Positions 7,736 through 17,208 of a DNA stretch of 64,000 bases are shown here, one piece after another. Source of the DNA: an uncultured Prevotella sp. (GTDB lineage: Bacteria > Bacteroidota > Bacteroidia > Bacteroidales > Bacteroidaceae); NCBI GenBank assembly GCA_900550365.1, contig URRR01000001.1, positions 62,001 to 126,000 of the forward strand. The letters are read 5' to 3'. Position 1 is the stretch's first letter. Every line of letters begins with the position of its first letter. Made by a program: the position numbers and the translations under genes. Below the pieces are notes generated by a model, which was not told the DNA's origin, ran no database searches, and saw only the letters and a list, made by a program, of their open reading frames with translations.

Positions 7736-9051
7736 AACTTTATCGTGCCCTGCACCGTACTGTTGTCCTCGGGCTCGGTTTTCTTCACGTTGCCGATAGC
7801 CTGATTCTTGATTTCCTCAAGTTCCTGGCGCGTGCGCTTGTATGTAGGGGTTGACTCAACTGACGAGATTACGTCGTCGTTGTCAAGGTCTTCCTGGCGG
7901 AAAATGTATATATGGGGACGGCGCTTGTACTTCGACGTCTTGCCGTCGCCGCCGTATATGCGCTCACGGCGCGCACGGCGCTCGGCCGCTTTCTCCTCTT
8001 CCTCGGCGCGTCGCTCGTTCTCCTCCTGGCTGTGTTTCTTGATGTGGCTGTCCATTCCGTCAACGTTCTCGATGCCGAAGCCCGTGGCAAGGATGGTAAC
8101 CTTTATCTTGTCGCCCAGCTCAGGGTCGGTGGCAAGCCCCCACTTGATCTCGAACTTGGTGTCAAACTTTGCCATGAAGTCGTTCACGTCGTTCATCTCC
8201 TCCATCATCAGACTGCCCTTGTTGTTGCCTTTCTCGCCGCTGAAGGATATGCTGAGAAGTATCTTCTTTGAGTTGAAAATGTCGTTGTCATTGAGCAAGG
8301 GAGAGTTCAGCGCGTCGTCAATGGCTTTCTTGACGCGGCCTTCACCCTCGCCGTAACCGGTGCTCATGATGGCCACTCCGCCGTCTTTAAGCACGGTCTT
8401 GACGTCGTTGAAGTCAAGGTTGATAAGTCCGTGCACGGTGATTATCTCTGCAATACTTTTCGCGGCAACGCTCAGGGTGTCGTCAGCCTTGCCGAAAGCG
8501 TCGAGTATCGACAGCTCGGGATATATCTCGCGCAGGCGCTCGTTGTTGATAACGAGCAGCGCGTCGACATGTTTCGACATCTCCTCAACGCCGTCGAGAG
8601 CCTGGTCGATCTTCTTCTCGCCCTCGAAACGGAAAGGTATGGTGACAATGCCGACAGTCAGTATGCCCAGTTCCTTTGACACACGGGCTATCACGGGAGC
8701 GGCTCCCGTGCCGGTGCCGCCGCCCATTCCGGCGGTGATGAAGGCCATCTTGGTGCCGTCGCTGAGCATCTTGCGCACGTCCTCGATGCTCTCCTCGGCG
8801 GCCTCACGCGCCTTCTCGGGCTTGTTGCCGGCACCGAGGCCCTCCTTGCCGAGCTGCAGATGCACGGGCACGGGCGAGTCGTTGAGCGCCTGGTTGTCAG
8901 TGTTGCACAGCACGAACGACACGTCGTGTATGCCCTCACGGTACATGTGGTTGACGGCATTGCCGCCGCCACCGCCCACGCCGATGACCTTTATTATGCT
9001 TTTTTCCTTCTCAGGTTCGCCGAAATCGACGATACTGCGTCTTTCGTTCAT
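7729..9051 (-). CDS. ftsZ: Cell division GTPase FtsZ
   Basis: 440 residues. FtsZ is a tubulin homologue that polymerises into the division ring. The GTP-binding tubulin signature GGGTGTGAAPV (about residues 110-120), the N-terminal GVGGGGGNAV loop and the T7-loop INLDFNDV are intact. After about residue 325 a charged, Arg/Glu-rich linker follows, then the Bacteroidetes-type tail with HIYIFRQEDLDNDD and a TPTYKRTRQELEE segment. It lies 44 bp downstream of ftsA in the murG-murC-ftsQ-ftsA-ftsZ group, presumably one operon. Confidence 0.97.
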   Translation of the reverse strand: MNERRSIVDFGEPEKEKSIIKVIGVGGGGGNAVNHMYREGIHDVSFVLCNTDNQALNDSPVPVHLQLGKEGLGAGNKPEKAREAAEESIEDVRKMLSDGTKMAFITAGMGGGTGTGAAPVIARVSKELGILTVGIVTIPFRFEGEKKIDQALDGVEEMSKHVDALLVINNERLREIYPELSILDAFGKADDTLSVAAKSIAEIITVHGLINLDFNDVKTVLKDGGVAIMSTGYGEGEGRVKKAIDDALNSPLLNDNDIFNSKKILLSISFSGEKGNNKGSLMMEEMNDVNDFMAKFDTKFEIKWGLATDPELGDKIKVTILATGFGIENVDGMDSHIKKHSQEENERRAEEEEKAAERRARRERIYGGDGKTSKYKRRPHIYIFRQEDLDNDDVISSVESTPTYKRTRQELEEIKNQAIGNVKKTEPEDNSTVQGTIKFA

Positions 9052-9095
9052 ATCTTGTCGTGTTTTTATTCGTTTTACAATTAGTGGCGGTTGAC

Positions 9096-10550
9096 TTACT
9101 CGTCAGGTTCCTTAATGAACCTGTCTACCCAGTTCTTGAAGTTGGCGAAGCGGCTCTTCATGCTCTTCTTAGCCTTCTTCTGCTCCTCTTCAAGGCGCGC
9201 GGCCTCCTCTGCCTCACGCTTGGCAGCCTCCTCTGCGGCCTTGCGGCGCTGCTCCTCGGCCTTGTTCTTCTCGGCTTCGGTCTGCACAACGCCTGGACTC
9301 ATCTCGCTCGCGCTGCGCGGATTCTGATGCGGGTCTACGGGTTTTGTAGTGGTCTTGGCCGGTTTCTCACCGCCGAAGAGGTCCATATTTTCGGGTGTCT
9401 CGTCGCCCGCGCAGTTCATGTCGCCCTTTATCAGCAGGCCCAGAACGGTGTTCATCATGCAGTTGTGAGACGTGATGTCGGGATTGTTCGACGTGATTGT
9501 CTGCGTCACAAACTTCGCGATGCGTATCTTCTCGATATGAGTGTGGTTGCGGAAGGCCTTGTCAATGTCTTTCATATTGGCTCCGCCGCCGGTCAGGATG
9601 ATGCCTCCCAGCAGGCGGTCGGCATACTCTGAGGGCACCTGATACCACACGTTCTCGATTATCTCCTGCAGTCTTCCCTCCACAATCTCTATGAACTTAC
9701 GGCTCTCCACGCTGCGTTCAGCGTCAATGGGGAGCATCAGCGAGTTGTCAATGTCATTGTTATCGGTGTACGCGCAGGCGTATTTCAGCTTCATCTTCTC
9801 AGCCTGCGCCTCGTCCATCTGCAGCGATGCGATGTCCTTTGTTATGTTGTTGCCGCCCAGGGGGATAACCGCCAGGTGGCGCAGAATGTTCTTATAGTAG
9901 ACAGAAACGGTGGTAGTGTCGGCGCCAAGGTCAACCAGCACGCAGCCCGAACGCTTCTCAGCATCAGACAATACGCTGTCAGCCAGAGCCAGCGGAGCCA
10001 GGAACATCTCGGCTATAGCCACCTCGGCAGTCTCAAAACACTTGTTAAGGTTACGGTAAAAGGTCTTGCGCCACAGGATGTTAAGGAAGTTTCCCTCAAG
10101 CCGGCTGCACTGAATGCCGACGGGGTCGAGCTGGAACTGGTTGTCCACCTTGTACTCCTGAGTGGCCGCGTCAAGGATTTCCTGGTCCTGATATGTCATG
10201 TTACGGTTGATGTCCATCAGCTCGTTGACCATGTCCTGAGACACAATCGTGTCAGCGGGAAGGTCTTTCACGATGACGTTCTTCACGCTGCGGATTGACT
10301 GTCCGCCTACTCCTACGTACACATGGGCTATCTCCGACTTAAGCGCGGCAGACAATCTTTTGACGATGTTGGATATACATTGCACCGTCTGATTTATGTT
10401 GTAAACGATTCCTTTGCGGATAAACGATGACGAATCCTCCTTTACCACGGCAAGCACGGATATGCTTCCGTCAAGGTTCTTCTTGCCCGCTATACCCGTT
10501 ATCTTTGACGAGCCGAGCTCTATTGCTACGATGAAATCCTTTGCTGCCAT
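9096..10550 (-). CDS. ftsA: Cell division protein FtsA
   Basis: 484 residues. FtsA is an actin-fold ATPase that tethers FtsZ filaments to the membrane. The phosphate-1 motif VAIELGSSKITG sits at the N-terminus; the SHS2/1C region and the phosphate-2 stretch VLVDLGADTTTVSV are visible, as is the adenosine motif GIILTGGGANMKD. A long Ala/Glu/Lys-rich charged linker (about 410-465) precedes a C-terminal amphipathic helix, FKNWVDRFIKEPDE, the expected membrane anchor. It is longer than the E. coli protein (about 420 aa) because of this linker. Confidence 0.96.
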   Translation of the reverse strand: MAAKDFIVAIELGSSKITGIAGKKNLDGSISVLAVVKEDSSSFIRKGIVYNINQTVQCISNIVKRLSAALKSEIAHVYVGVGGQSIRSVKNVIVKDLPADTIVSQDMVNELMDINRNMTYQDQEILDAATQEYKVDNQFQLDPVGIQCSRLEGNFLNILWRKTFYRNLNKCFETAEVAIAEMFLAPLALADSVLSDAEKRSGCVLVDLGADTTTVSVYYKNILRHLAVIPLGGNNITKDIASLQMDEAQAEKMKLKYACAYTDNNDIDNSLMLPIDAERSVESRKFIEIVEGRLQEIIENVWYQVPSEYADRLLGGIILTGGGANMKDIDKAFRNHTHIEKIRIAKFVTQTITSNNPDITSHNCMMNTVLGLLIKGDMNCAGDETPENMDLFGGEKPAKTTTKPVDPHQNPRSASEMSPGVVQTEAEKNKAEEQRRKAAEEAAKREAEEAARLEEEQKKAKKSMKSRFANFKNWVDRFIKEPDE

Positions 10551-10589
10551 ACGTTTCTTATTTTGTTTTCTTGTATTTTGTTGCTCTGT

Positions 10590-11378
10590 CTATTTCTTCT
10601 TTTTGCATATTATCTGGTTGTCGAACTCAAGGTCGATGTACGAATACTTGTTCCAACCGGCCTTGCTGAGCCCGTACTTGTAGAACTTGGCCAGGCGGTC
10701 GAGCTTTGTATTGACGAACTCTGCCGTCAGCCGTCGGCGCCTGTTGATGTATTTCGTCTGCGGAAGAACGCCGAGATAAACGATATGCTCACCCACACGG
10801 GGCACCAGCTCGACACCCATGTCGGGCAGGATGTTTATCTGCACTATCTGGTTACGCCAGAACTCGTCCTTCATTATCTCGATGGCGAGGTTGGCAAGGT
10901 ATCTCCGTGCGTACCACTTAGATATGTAGCCGGTGGCTATTATGAGGTCTGACGTATAGTTGGAGTTGGGCATTATGCCGCCGTGGTCGTCCAGATAATA
11001 GTCGTCTCCGGCAACGTTCTTCACGCGTATGATAGGCAGACGCTGCGTTATGCTTATGTTAACGCAGCCGTCTTTGGTCTTGAAGCACTGCGCGGTCTTC
11101 ACGAACGGGCTGTCTTTCAGCTTCTCCTCGATGTCGCGCGGATTGACGTCGGCCATGCGTTTCTTGAACGGATACAGGCGGTTGCGCTCCAGAATGCGCT
11201 TTATCTCGGCCGCGCTGAGGAATCCGTTGGTGCTCTCGTCCTCGATGTTTATGGCCACCTTCGTGCACACGGGGTAAGCCTCCTTCGGGTGGTTGAAGGC
11301 TGTCATGGCCAGCAGCACATATACGGCAAGGGCGGCACAGAGGAATACGGTCAATGCTCTTTTGAGCTTATGCTTCAT
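10590..11378 (-). CDS. ftsQ: Cell division protein FtsQ
   Basis: 262 residues: a short cytoplasmic tail, one membrane helix (about residues 8-26, VFLCAALAVYVLLAMTAF) and a periplasmic POTRA-like domain (about 40-115) followed by the FtsQ beta region. It links the early and late divisome and binds FtsL/FtsB-type partners. Its ATG (11378) is directly next to the murC stop codon, which suggests translational coupling. It lies at the expected place between murC and ftsA. Identity rests on position plus topology, since FtsQ sequences diverge strongly. Confidence 0.92.
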   Translation of the reverse strand: MKHKLKRALTVFLCAALAVYVLLAMTAFNHPKEAYPVCTKVAINIEDESTNGFLSAAEIKRILERNRLYPFKKRMADVNPRDIEEKLKDSPFVKTAQCFKTKDGCVNISITQRLPIIRVKNVAGDDYYLDDHGGIMPNSNYTSDLIIATGYISKWYARRYLANLAIEIMKDEFWRNQIVQINILPDMGVELVPRVGEHIVYLGVLPQTKYINRRRRLTAEFVNTKLDRLAKFYKYGLSKAGWNKYSYIDLEFDNQIICKKKK

Positions 11379-12761
11379 TTACTTGTACTTGCTTAAGAGG
11401 ATTTTCTCTATTTGCGGAACGTAGTTGTCAAGGTCGCCGGCTCCCAGAACGACAAGTACCTCAAAGTCGTGTGTCTTCACATATTCGGGCACGTCTTCCT
11501 TATGAATCATCTCCTTGTGCACTCCGGGGGCGAGATTGTCGTAAATCAGCTGCGACGTAACGCCGGGGATAGGCTCCTCGCGGGCAGGATATATGTCGCA
11601 GAGCACCACCTCGTCAAGCAGGCTGAGGCTCTCGGCAAAGTCCTTGTAGAAGTCGCGCGTGCGGCTGTACAGGTGAGGCTGGAATATGGCCGTTATCTTC
11701 TTGTCCTTGTAAAGCTCGCGTATGCTCATGGCGCTTTGGCGTATCTCCTTGGGGTGGTGGGCATAATCGCTGAGGAAGACGATGCGGTCAGTCTTTATCT
11801 TGAAGTCAAACCGGCGCTCCACTCCGCGGTAAGTCCTTATGCCGTACTTCAGCTCCTCTGCCGTGCAACCGTTGAGCTGGGCCATTGCCATGGCGGCTAT
11901 GGCGTTCTCGATGTTGACCGGCACGGGCTGGCCGAGATGTATTCCGGGCACACTCTCGACGGGCGATATGAAGTCGAACGTTATCTCTCCGTTGTCAATC
12001 ACCACGTTGTCGGCATGGAAGTCGCCCTCTGTGCGGCTGTAGGTGTACACCTTCACGCCGTCCTGCACGGCCGGTTTCATCTCAAGTCCGGTATGTATGA
12101 TGAGCGCGCCGCCGGGCTGAATGAGCGACGAATACTTGGTGAAGCTCTCGAGATAGGCCTCTTTTGTGCCGTAGATGTCGAGGTGATCAGGGTCTGTTGA
12201 CGTGATAACGCTCATCCAGGGGCGCAGCCAGTGGAACGAGCGGTCGAACTCGTCGGCCTCAATCACCACGTAGTCGCTCTCCTTGCTGAGGATGTAGTTT
12301 GAGGCGTAGTTTTTCGATATGCCGCCGAGAAAGGCGTTACAGTCAACGTGGCTCTGGTGCATGATGTGGGCGCACATGGTCGACGTGGTGGTCTTGCCGT
12401 GCGTTCCGGCCACGCAGAGGCCCTTGTGCGCACGCGTAAGCATGCCGAGCACCTGGGCACGCTTCTCCACATCGAAGCCCTTCTCACGGTAAAGCGTCAG
12501 CTCCTTATGGTCTGCGGGCACCGCGGGGGTATATACCACGAGCGTCGACTCCCTGTTGCGGCAGGCGTGGGGTATTTCGTCAACGTTCTCCTCATAGTGT
12601 ATCAGCATGCCCTCCCGTTCGAGTTGTTCTGTCAGGGCAGACGGTGTCTTGTCGTAACCGGCAACCACCACGCCCCTGTGGAGGAAGTAACGGGCGATGG
12701 CACTCATGCCTATACCGCCCGCGCCTATGAAATATACTGCTTTTATGTCGTTTAATTCCAT
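11379..12761 (-). CDS. murC: UDP-N-acetylmuramate--L-alanine ligase
   Basis: 460 residues, the usual length. MurC adds L-Ala to UDP-MurNAc, the first amino-acid step of peptidoglycan precursor synthesis in the cytoplasm. The N-terminal Rossmann loop FIGAGGIGMSAIAR, the ATP loop GTHGKTTTS and the conserved ALTEQL and YAHHPKEI stretches are all present. It abuts ftsQ and follows murG by 88 bp. Confidence 0.97.
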   Translation of the reverse strand: MELNDIKAVYFIGAGGIGMSAIARYFLHRGVVVAGYDKTPSALTEQLEREGMLIHYEENVDEIPHACRNRESTLVVYTPAVPADHKELTLYREKGFDVEKRAQVLGMLTRAHKGLCVAGTHGKTTTSTMCAHIMHQSHVDCNAFLGGISKNYASNYILSKESDYVVIEADEFDRSFHWLRPWMSVITSTDPDHLDIYGTKEAYLESFTKYSSLIQPGGALIIHTGLEMKPAVQDGVKVYTYSRTEGDFHADNVVIDNGEITFDFISPVESVPGIHLGQPVPVNIENAIAAMAMAQLNGCTAEELKYGIRTYRGVERRFDFKIKTDRIVFLSDYAHHPKEIRQSAMSIRELYKDKKITAIFQPHLYSRTRDFYKDFAESLSLLDEVVLCDIYPAREEPIPGVTSQLIYDNLAPGVHKEMIHKEDVPEYVKTHDFEVLVVLGAGDLDNYVPQIEKILLSKYK

Positions 12762-12849
12762 TGTCTTGTCTTAAGAAGTTACAGGAGCAGCAATGCACCG
12801 CCGCTCCCCGCGTTCACTGTGATTACGGAGGCCGTGGCCCCGCTCACGT

Positions 12850-13971
12850 TTATCGTTTCTTGCCTTCTCTTGCCAGCCTTACCACCTCGTCGGCTATGAT
12901 GTCGGCCGAGTCGGGCAGCGCCAGCTTCTTTATGTTGGCGGCGAGGGCTGCCAGGCGCTCGTCGTCCTTCACCGTCTCTATGGCCAGCTCTACCACCGTT
13001 GCCGGGGCTTCGGCGTCTTTAACGTAGAGGGCCGCGCCCTTGTTGACCAGCGCCAGGGCGTTCTTCGTCTGGTGGTCCTCGGCCACGTTGGGCGACGGAA
13101 CGAGTATGACGGGCTTGCCTATGAGGCAGAACTCTGATATGCTGCTGGCTCCCGCACGGCTAATCACTATGTCGGCGGCCTTGTAAGCGGCGCCCATGTC
13201 GCTGATGAAGTCCATTACCTTCAGCATGGGCAGGTCCGTGCGGCCTTTCAGCTGTTCGTTTATTGAGGCGTTATAGTACTTGCCCGTCTGCCAGATAAAC
13301 TGCACTCCTGACGTCTTCACAAGGTCGAGATGCTGCATTACGCTCTCGTTGACAGTCCTCGCGCCGAGACTTCCGCCAACGATGAGCACGGTCTTCTTGT
13401 TCTCGTCAAGACCGAACTTGCGGCGTGCCTCTTCCTTTGTCAGCGTGGTGTCAAGCAAAGCCTGGCGCACGGGGTTGCCCGTCTTCATTATCTTGTCGGC
13501 GGGGAAGAAGCGCTCCATGCCGTCATAGGCCACGCAGATGCGGTCAACCTTCTTGGCCAGTATCTTGTTCGTAACGCCGGCATAAGAGTTCTGCTCCTGT
13601 ATCAGGCAGGGGATGCCTTTCGCTGCGCACTCGTTCAGCATGGGGCCGCTGGCGTATCCGCCTACTCCCACGGCAGCCATCGGCCTGAATTCGCGTATTA
13701 TGCGTGCGGCCATGCGCTGGCTTTTCCATATCTTGAAGAGTACGGAAATGTTCTTTATCATGTTCTTCCGGTCAAACCCGCAGATAGGCAGACCCACGAT
13801 GCGGTAGCCGGCGTCGGGTACGCGCTGCATCTCCATGCGGCCGAGAGCCCCCACAAAGAGGATGTCGGCGTCCGGATGCTTTGCCCGTATGGCGTTGGCA
13901 ATGGATACGGCGGGGAAGATGTGGCCTCCCGTGCCGCCTCCGCTGATTATGATTCTGAGTTTATCGTCCAT
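12850..13971 (-). CDS. murG: UDP-N-acetylglucosamine transferase MurG
   Basis: 373 residues from the ATG at 13971 (MDDKLRIIISGG). The enzyme adds GlcNAc to lipid I to give lipid II at the inner membrane face. The glycine-rich loop SGGGTGGHIFPA, the second G loop GGSLGARTVN and the UDP-GlcNAc site (ISRAGASSISEF) are intact. The frame is open to 13998 with a TTG, but a promoter -7 element (13996-14003) overlaps that start, so the ATG is preferred. It heads the distal half of the split dcw cluster; its usual upstream neighbour ftsW is about 33 kb away. Confidence 0.96.
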   Translation of the reverse strand: MDDKLRIIISGGGTGGHIFPAVSIANAIRAKHPDADILFVGALGRMEMQRVPDAGYRIVGLPICGFDRKNMIKNISVLFKIWKSQRMAARIIREFRPMAAVGVGGYASGPMLNECAAKGIPCLIQEQNSYAGVTNKILAKKVDRICVAYDGMERFFPADKIMKTGNPVRQALLDTTLTKEEARRKFGLDENKKTVLIVGGSLGARTVNESVMQHLDLVKTSGVQFIWQTGKYYNASINEQLKGRTDLPMLKVMDFISDMGAAYKAADIVISRAGASSISEFCLIGKPVILVPSPNVAEDHQTKNALALVNKGAALYVKDAEAPATVVELAIETVKDDERLAALAANIKKLALPDSADIIADEVVRLAREGKKR

Positions 13972-13995
13972 AAAACCTCGTACCTTATTATTGCG

Positions 13996-14028
13996 CAAAA
14001 GTAATCATTTTTTTTGTTTTACTGCAAT
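13996..14028 (-). promoter_or_regulatory. Promoter of the murG-murC-ftsQ-ftsA-ftsZ group
   Basis: On the minus strand TACTTTTG (plus 13996-14003) fully matches the -7 pattern; ATTG (plus 14025-14028) lies 21 bp upstream as a one-mismatch -33 element. The ATG of murG is 25 bp downstream. It implies that this half of the cluster is transcribed on its own. Confidence 0.65.
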
Positions 14029-14334
14029 TTTGGCTGACATTTTTCCGGCTTGTCTGAAAAATATACGATACCGTAGTCAAACCTGCCTGACAGGGGTTGC
14101 CATGCCTGCTGCCTGCCCTTCGGGTACGGACGGCCGCACAAGCACCGATGACAGAATGTCAGCAAATCACCGCATCATGCTTACACATTGATTTACGGCA
14201 GCGCGTTTATTCCGCGATATTTCCGCTCCGGCGCTGCTACGGGCAAAATATCGCGAAAACAGGTGTGCAGAATTAAGCGGCTATATATCAGCACCTTGCA
14301 TACGGAACAGCCCCAAGTGTGCAAAAATATGCGG

Positions 14335-14410
14335 CAACCGGCCTTACAAAAGGCCGTCTTTTGCAATGCTAAAGACGGTCTTCGGGCCTCTTGTTGACGG
14401 CCTTCGGCAA
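14335..14410 (+). repeat. Dispersed repeat family R1, copy D
   Basis: Units AAAGGCCGTCTTTTGC and AAAGACGGTCTTCGG in alternating orientation, then TTGACGGCCTTCGG. It is shorter than copies A and B and lacks the GATAATCAG left end. Confidence 0.65.
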
Positions 14411-14651
14411 CGTGTCAGACCATGAATTACGGCTGAAAAAACGGCCTGAAATGCCATGTTTCGCGGCAAAACAGACCACTTACGGTGCCTTTTCGCCATA
14501 TAGGACACGGTCTTCAGGCAGACAACAGATCTATTCCGAGCAAAAAGACAGACATTTTTCAAATGACAGAATAACACCATAATGGCCTTTATCGTGTCAT
14601 TATGACAATCCGGATTCACGTTGCCGGCTGCGCCGTAAGCATGCCTACGGC

Positions 14652-14704
14652 AAAAAAAGCAGCGTCCCCTCAGAGGCGGATATCCAAGCCTCTGAGGGGA
14701 CGCT
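14652..14704 (-). terminator. Rho-independent terminator of the dut-TPR-DUF4292-EnvC block
   Basis: A perfect 17-bp stem (14661-14677 with 14688-14704, 10-base loop), followed on the minus strand by seven T (plus 14652-14658). It lies 30 bp past the stop codon of the EnvC-like gene. Confidence 0.9.
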
Positions 14705-14733
14705 CGTGTTCATCGTATGCTTGTGTTATTGTC

Positions 14734-16311
14734 TTATCTCAGCCATGTTTCGGGGTTCAGCTTAGCCGTGCCGCGCCTCAACTGGAACTGCAGGATGTTG
14801 TCGCGGCCGAGAGTGCCCAGCGTCTGACCCGTGCTTACCTTCTGTCCGCGGCTCACGCTGACGGACGACAGGTTGCAGTAGACGGATATGTAATTGCCGT
14901 GACGCACCATCACGATCATGCTTCCGTCAAAGTTGAACACGGCGCTCACCTCTCCGTTGAACACCGAACGCACTCCGGCGCCCGTCTGCCCCTGTATGTT
15001 GATGCCCTTGTTGTCGAGCCTTACGTTGTTAAGACCGGGCACGGTGTATTGCCCGAAGTGGCTCACTATCTTGCACGAGCCGGCCAGCGGCATGGGCAGG
15101 CGCCCCTTGTTGCGCTCGAAACTGCCGCTCAGCTTGCGGTCGCTGCTGTCCATCTCAGTGGCCGCATTGGCCTTCTTGGTAGCCCGTGCCACCTCACGGT
15201 CATTGCGCTCAGCCTCTACCCTCGCCTTGCGCTCTGCCGCAATGCGGTCGGCCTCGGCCTCACGCGCGGCCTGCTCGGCTTTCTTCCGCGCCGCCTCGTC
15301 TTTCTTCGCGGCCTCGCGGGCCTCGGCTTTCAGGCGCTCCTCGCGCTCCTTCGCCTCCTTCACACGCCGCGCGTTCTCCCTCGCGGCGGCCTCGGCGGCA
15401 GCCTTCTTGCGGGCCAGTTCCTCTGCCCTACGCTTCGCCGCGGCCTCAGCTTCGGCCTTCTTGCGCGCCTCAGCCTCGGCACGAGCCTTGGCCTTGGCTA
15501 TCTCCTCGGCTATCAGCTTGTCAATCTGCGCGTTTAGCTCGGCGTCTCTCTTGTGCTGCTCGGCTATCACCCGCTGTATCGTCTTCTGCTGGCGTTGCAG
15601 GGTTTTCACCATCTGCTGCTGCTCGGTCTGCTTGGCCTGCAGGGCCGCGTGCTCCTGCTTGTCCTTGTCAAGCAGGGCGTTCTTCTGCCCTCTTACGCGC
15701 TGCAGCTCCTTGTGCTTCTCCTCTATCTGCCGCTGCTTTGCCTTCACCATCTCGCCCTGCGAGCGCTGATAGGCTGCGTATTCGCGCACAAAGCGCAGGC
15801 GGCGGTACATCTGCGCGAAGTTCTTCGCACTGAAGATGAACATCAGCTTGTCCTGCACGGTACGCTTTCCGGCCAGGTATCGCATTGACTTTATGTACTT
15901 GGCCTTGCGGTCTTCAAGCTGTTTCTCAAGCGTGCCGAGCTGACTTTGCAGCATACTTATGTTGCCGTCAATGTGAGTTATCTCGTCCTGTATTCCGTCA
16001 ATCGACTTCTGATGCTGGTCAATCTCGGTGTTAAGGGTCATCAGGTTGTTCAGCCTTTTCTTCACGTCGGCCTTGTTCGCCTTCAGCAGACGTTCCTGTT
16101 CCTTTATCTTGCGCTGCACTCCGGCACGCTGATTGCGCAGCCCCTTGATTGACGAATTAGAATATTTGGCAGTTGATTTTTTCTTTGTCGTAGTGCTTTT
16201 CTTGGTCACACGCGTGGTCTTGGCCTTCTTCCGCGTAGTCTGTTTCTTGCTCTGCGCGAATGAAGGGCATACCAGTAAAACCGACAAAAAGAGTATAAGG
16301 AGTTGTTTCAT
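14734..16311 (-). CDS. EnvC-like murein hydrolase activator with degenerate LytM domain
   Basis: 525 residues: signal peptide (about 1-19, ending CPSFAQ), a basic stretch, a long coiled coil (about 50-260), an Ala/Glu/Lys/Arg-rich helix (about 270-375) and a C-terminal LytM/M23 fold (about 405-525). The zinc ligands of active M23 peptidases are missing: the HxxxD site reads NKGIN (N434, N437) and the HxH site reads QFQ (Q508, Q510). The end, LQFQLRRG...LNPETWL, resembles E. coli EnvC, which activates cell-wall amidases rather than cutting itself. The inferred role is control of septal peptidoglycan splitting. It is last in a block with dut, a TPR lipoprotein and a DUF4292 lipoprotein, and abuts the latter with no gap. 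Confidence 0.88.
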   Translation of the reverse strand: MKQLLILFLSVLLVCPSFAQSKKQTTRKKAKTTRVTKKSTTTKKKSTAKYSNSSIKGLRNQRAGVQRKIKEQERLLKANKADVKKRLNNLMTLNTEIDQHQKSIDGIQDEITHIDGNISMLQSQLGTLEKQLEDRKAKYIKSMRYLAGKRTVQDKLMFIFSAKNFAQMYRRLRFVREYAAYQRSQGEMVKAKQRQIEEKHKELQRVRGQKNALLDKDKQEHAALQAKQTEQQQMVKTLQRQQKTIQRVIAEQHKRDAELNAQIDKLIAEEIAKAKARAEAEARKKAEAEAAAKRRAEELARKKAAAEAAARENARRVKEAKEREERLKAEAREAAKKDEAARKKAEQAAREAEADRIAAERKARVEAERNDREVARATKKANAATEMDSSDRKLSGSFERNKGRLPMPLAGSCKIVSHFGQYTVPGLNNVRLDNKGINIQGQTGAGVRSVFNGEVSAVFNFDGSMIVMVRHGNYISVYCNLSSVSVSRGQKVSTGQTLGTLGRDNILQFQLRRGTAKLNPETWLR

Positions 16312-17208
16312 TTACATTTTCATAAGTCGTTTCAGGACATCCTGCACGTCCACCTGCTTGTATTTGCCTGACACGGTGGTGAAAGTCTCCCAGTCGTCAG
16401 ACATGTCGAGGCCGTTGATTGATATGTTTACAGACATGTTGGAAGCCTTTTTTACGGCGTCGCTCTTCATCTTCAGCGTTATGTCTGTAGGGAAGAGCTT
16501 CGTTCCGAGAGGCTCGAACGAGCCGTAACCGCACGTCACCGTAGTAGTGCCTGACGTCTTTCCGCTGTATGTAACGTCAACGTTCTTTATCAGTCCGGTG
16601 GTCTTGTCGGCGCTCCATGAGTACGCCATGTCGCCCCGTTTGTATGAAATCACGGCCTCAGGGCGCGCGTTATTGAACGCCACAGTGAAGTTTTTGAGCG
16701 ATGAATCCGTTATTTTTTGCGTTCCTGGAACAAAAAGACGGTTCCAGAACATGGCCTGCAGGGTATAGAAATCAAGTCCGTTCTTCTGCAAAAAGTCAAC
16801 GTCGGCATAGCTGGCCTTGATGTATTCCTTGTTCATACGGTCCATAATGAGCACGTAGTCCTTGGTAAACTCAAGACGTCCTACCTCCATCAGTCCGAAG
16901 GGAGTCAGCTGTATGCGGATTACCTGGTCTTTCTTCATGCTTAAAGAGCCCGACACTGAGATCTCTTTTGAGCCGGTGTTGAGAGTAAACTTGATTTTAG
17001 ACGTTATGCTGTTGGCATAGACTTCGTTGTCATAGACTTTCCTAAGGAAGTCTCGCGACACCTCGGCGGCGTTCCCGGCGGTGACCTTCTGCGCGGTTAC
17101 CTCTCCGCTTCCGTCAACCAAAGCCTTCTTACTGCCGCATGAGACAACCGCCAGCGACATCGCAACAAGCGCCGTTCCGCATATCAGTCTGCACTTATTT
17201 TTCCACAT
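16312..17208 (-). CDS. DUF4292 lipoprotein
   Basis: 298 residues with a lipoprotein signal (LVAMSLAVVSCGSKK, Cys at about residue 24). The rest resembles Bacteroidetes DUF4292 proteins, whose LolA/LolB-like beta fold suggests lipid or lipoprotein binding in the envelope; this is fold-level inference. Visible features are VSGSLSMKKDQVIRIQLTPF and FTKDYVLIMDRMNKEYI, typical of that fold's strands. Its start overlaps the end of the TPR gene by 14 bp and its stop abuts the EnvC-like start, so the three are almost certainly co-translated. Confidence 0.82.
   Translation of the reverse strand: MWKNKCRLICGTALVAMSLAVVSCGSKKALVDGSGEVTAQKVTAGNAAEVSRDFLRKVYDNEVYANSITSKIKFTLNTGSKEISVSGSLSMKKDQVIRIQLTPFGLMEVGRLEFTKDYVLIMDRMNKEYIKASYADVDFLQKNGLDFYTLQAMFWNRLFVPGTQKITDSSLKNFTVAFNNARPEAVISYKRGDMAYSWSADKTTGLIKNVDVTYSGKTSGTTTVTCGYGSFEPLGTKLFPTDITLKMKSDAVKKASNMSVNISINGLDMSDDWETFTTVSGKYKQVDVQDVLKRLMKM

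Larger units (their letters stand above)
13972..14733. other. Non-coding stretch between murG and the EnvC-like gene
   Basis: Holds the murG promoter (13996-14028), an R1 repeat (14335-14410) and the terminator of the EnvC block (14652-14704). No believable gene; the short open frames on both strands run through the repeat. Confidence 0.7.

Noticed and set aside
14602..15537. Plus-strand open frame of 311 codons
   Set aside because: Antisense to the EnvC-like gene; long only because of the Ala/Glu/Arg-rich codons opposite.
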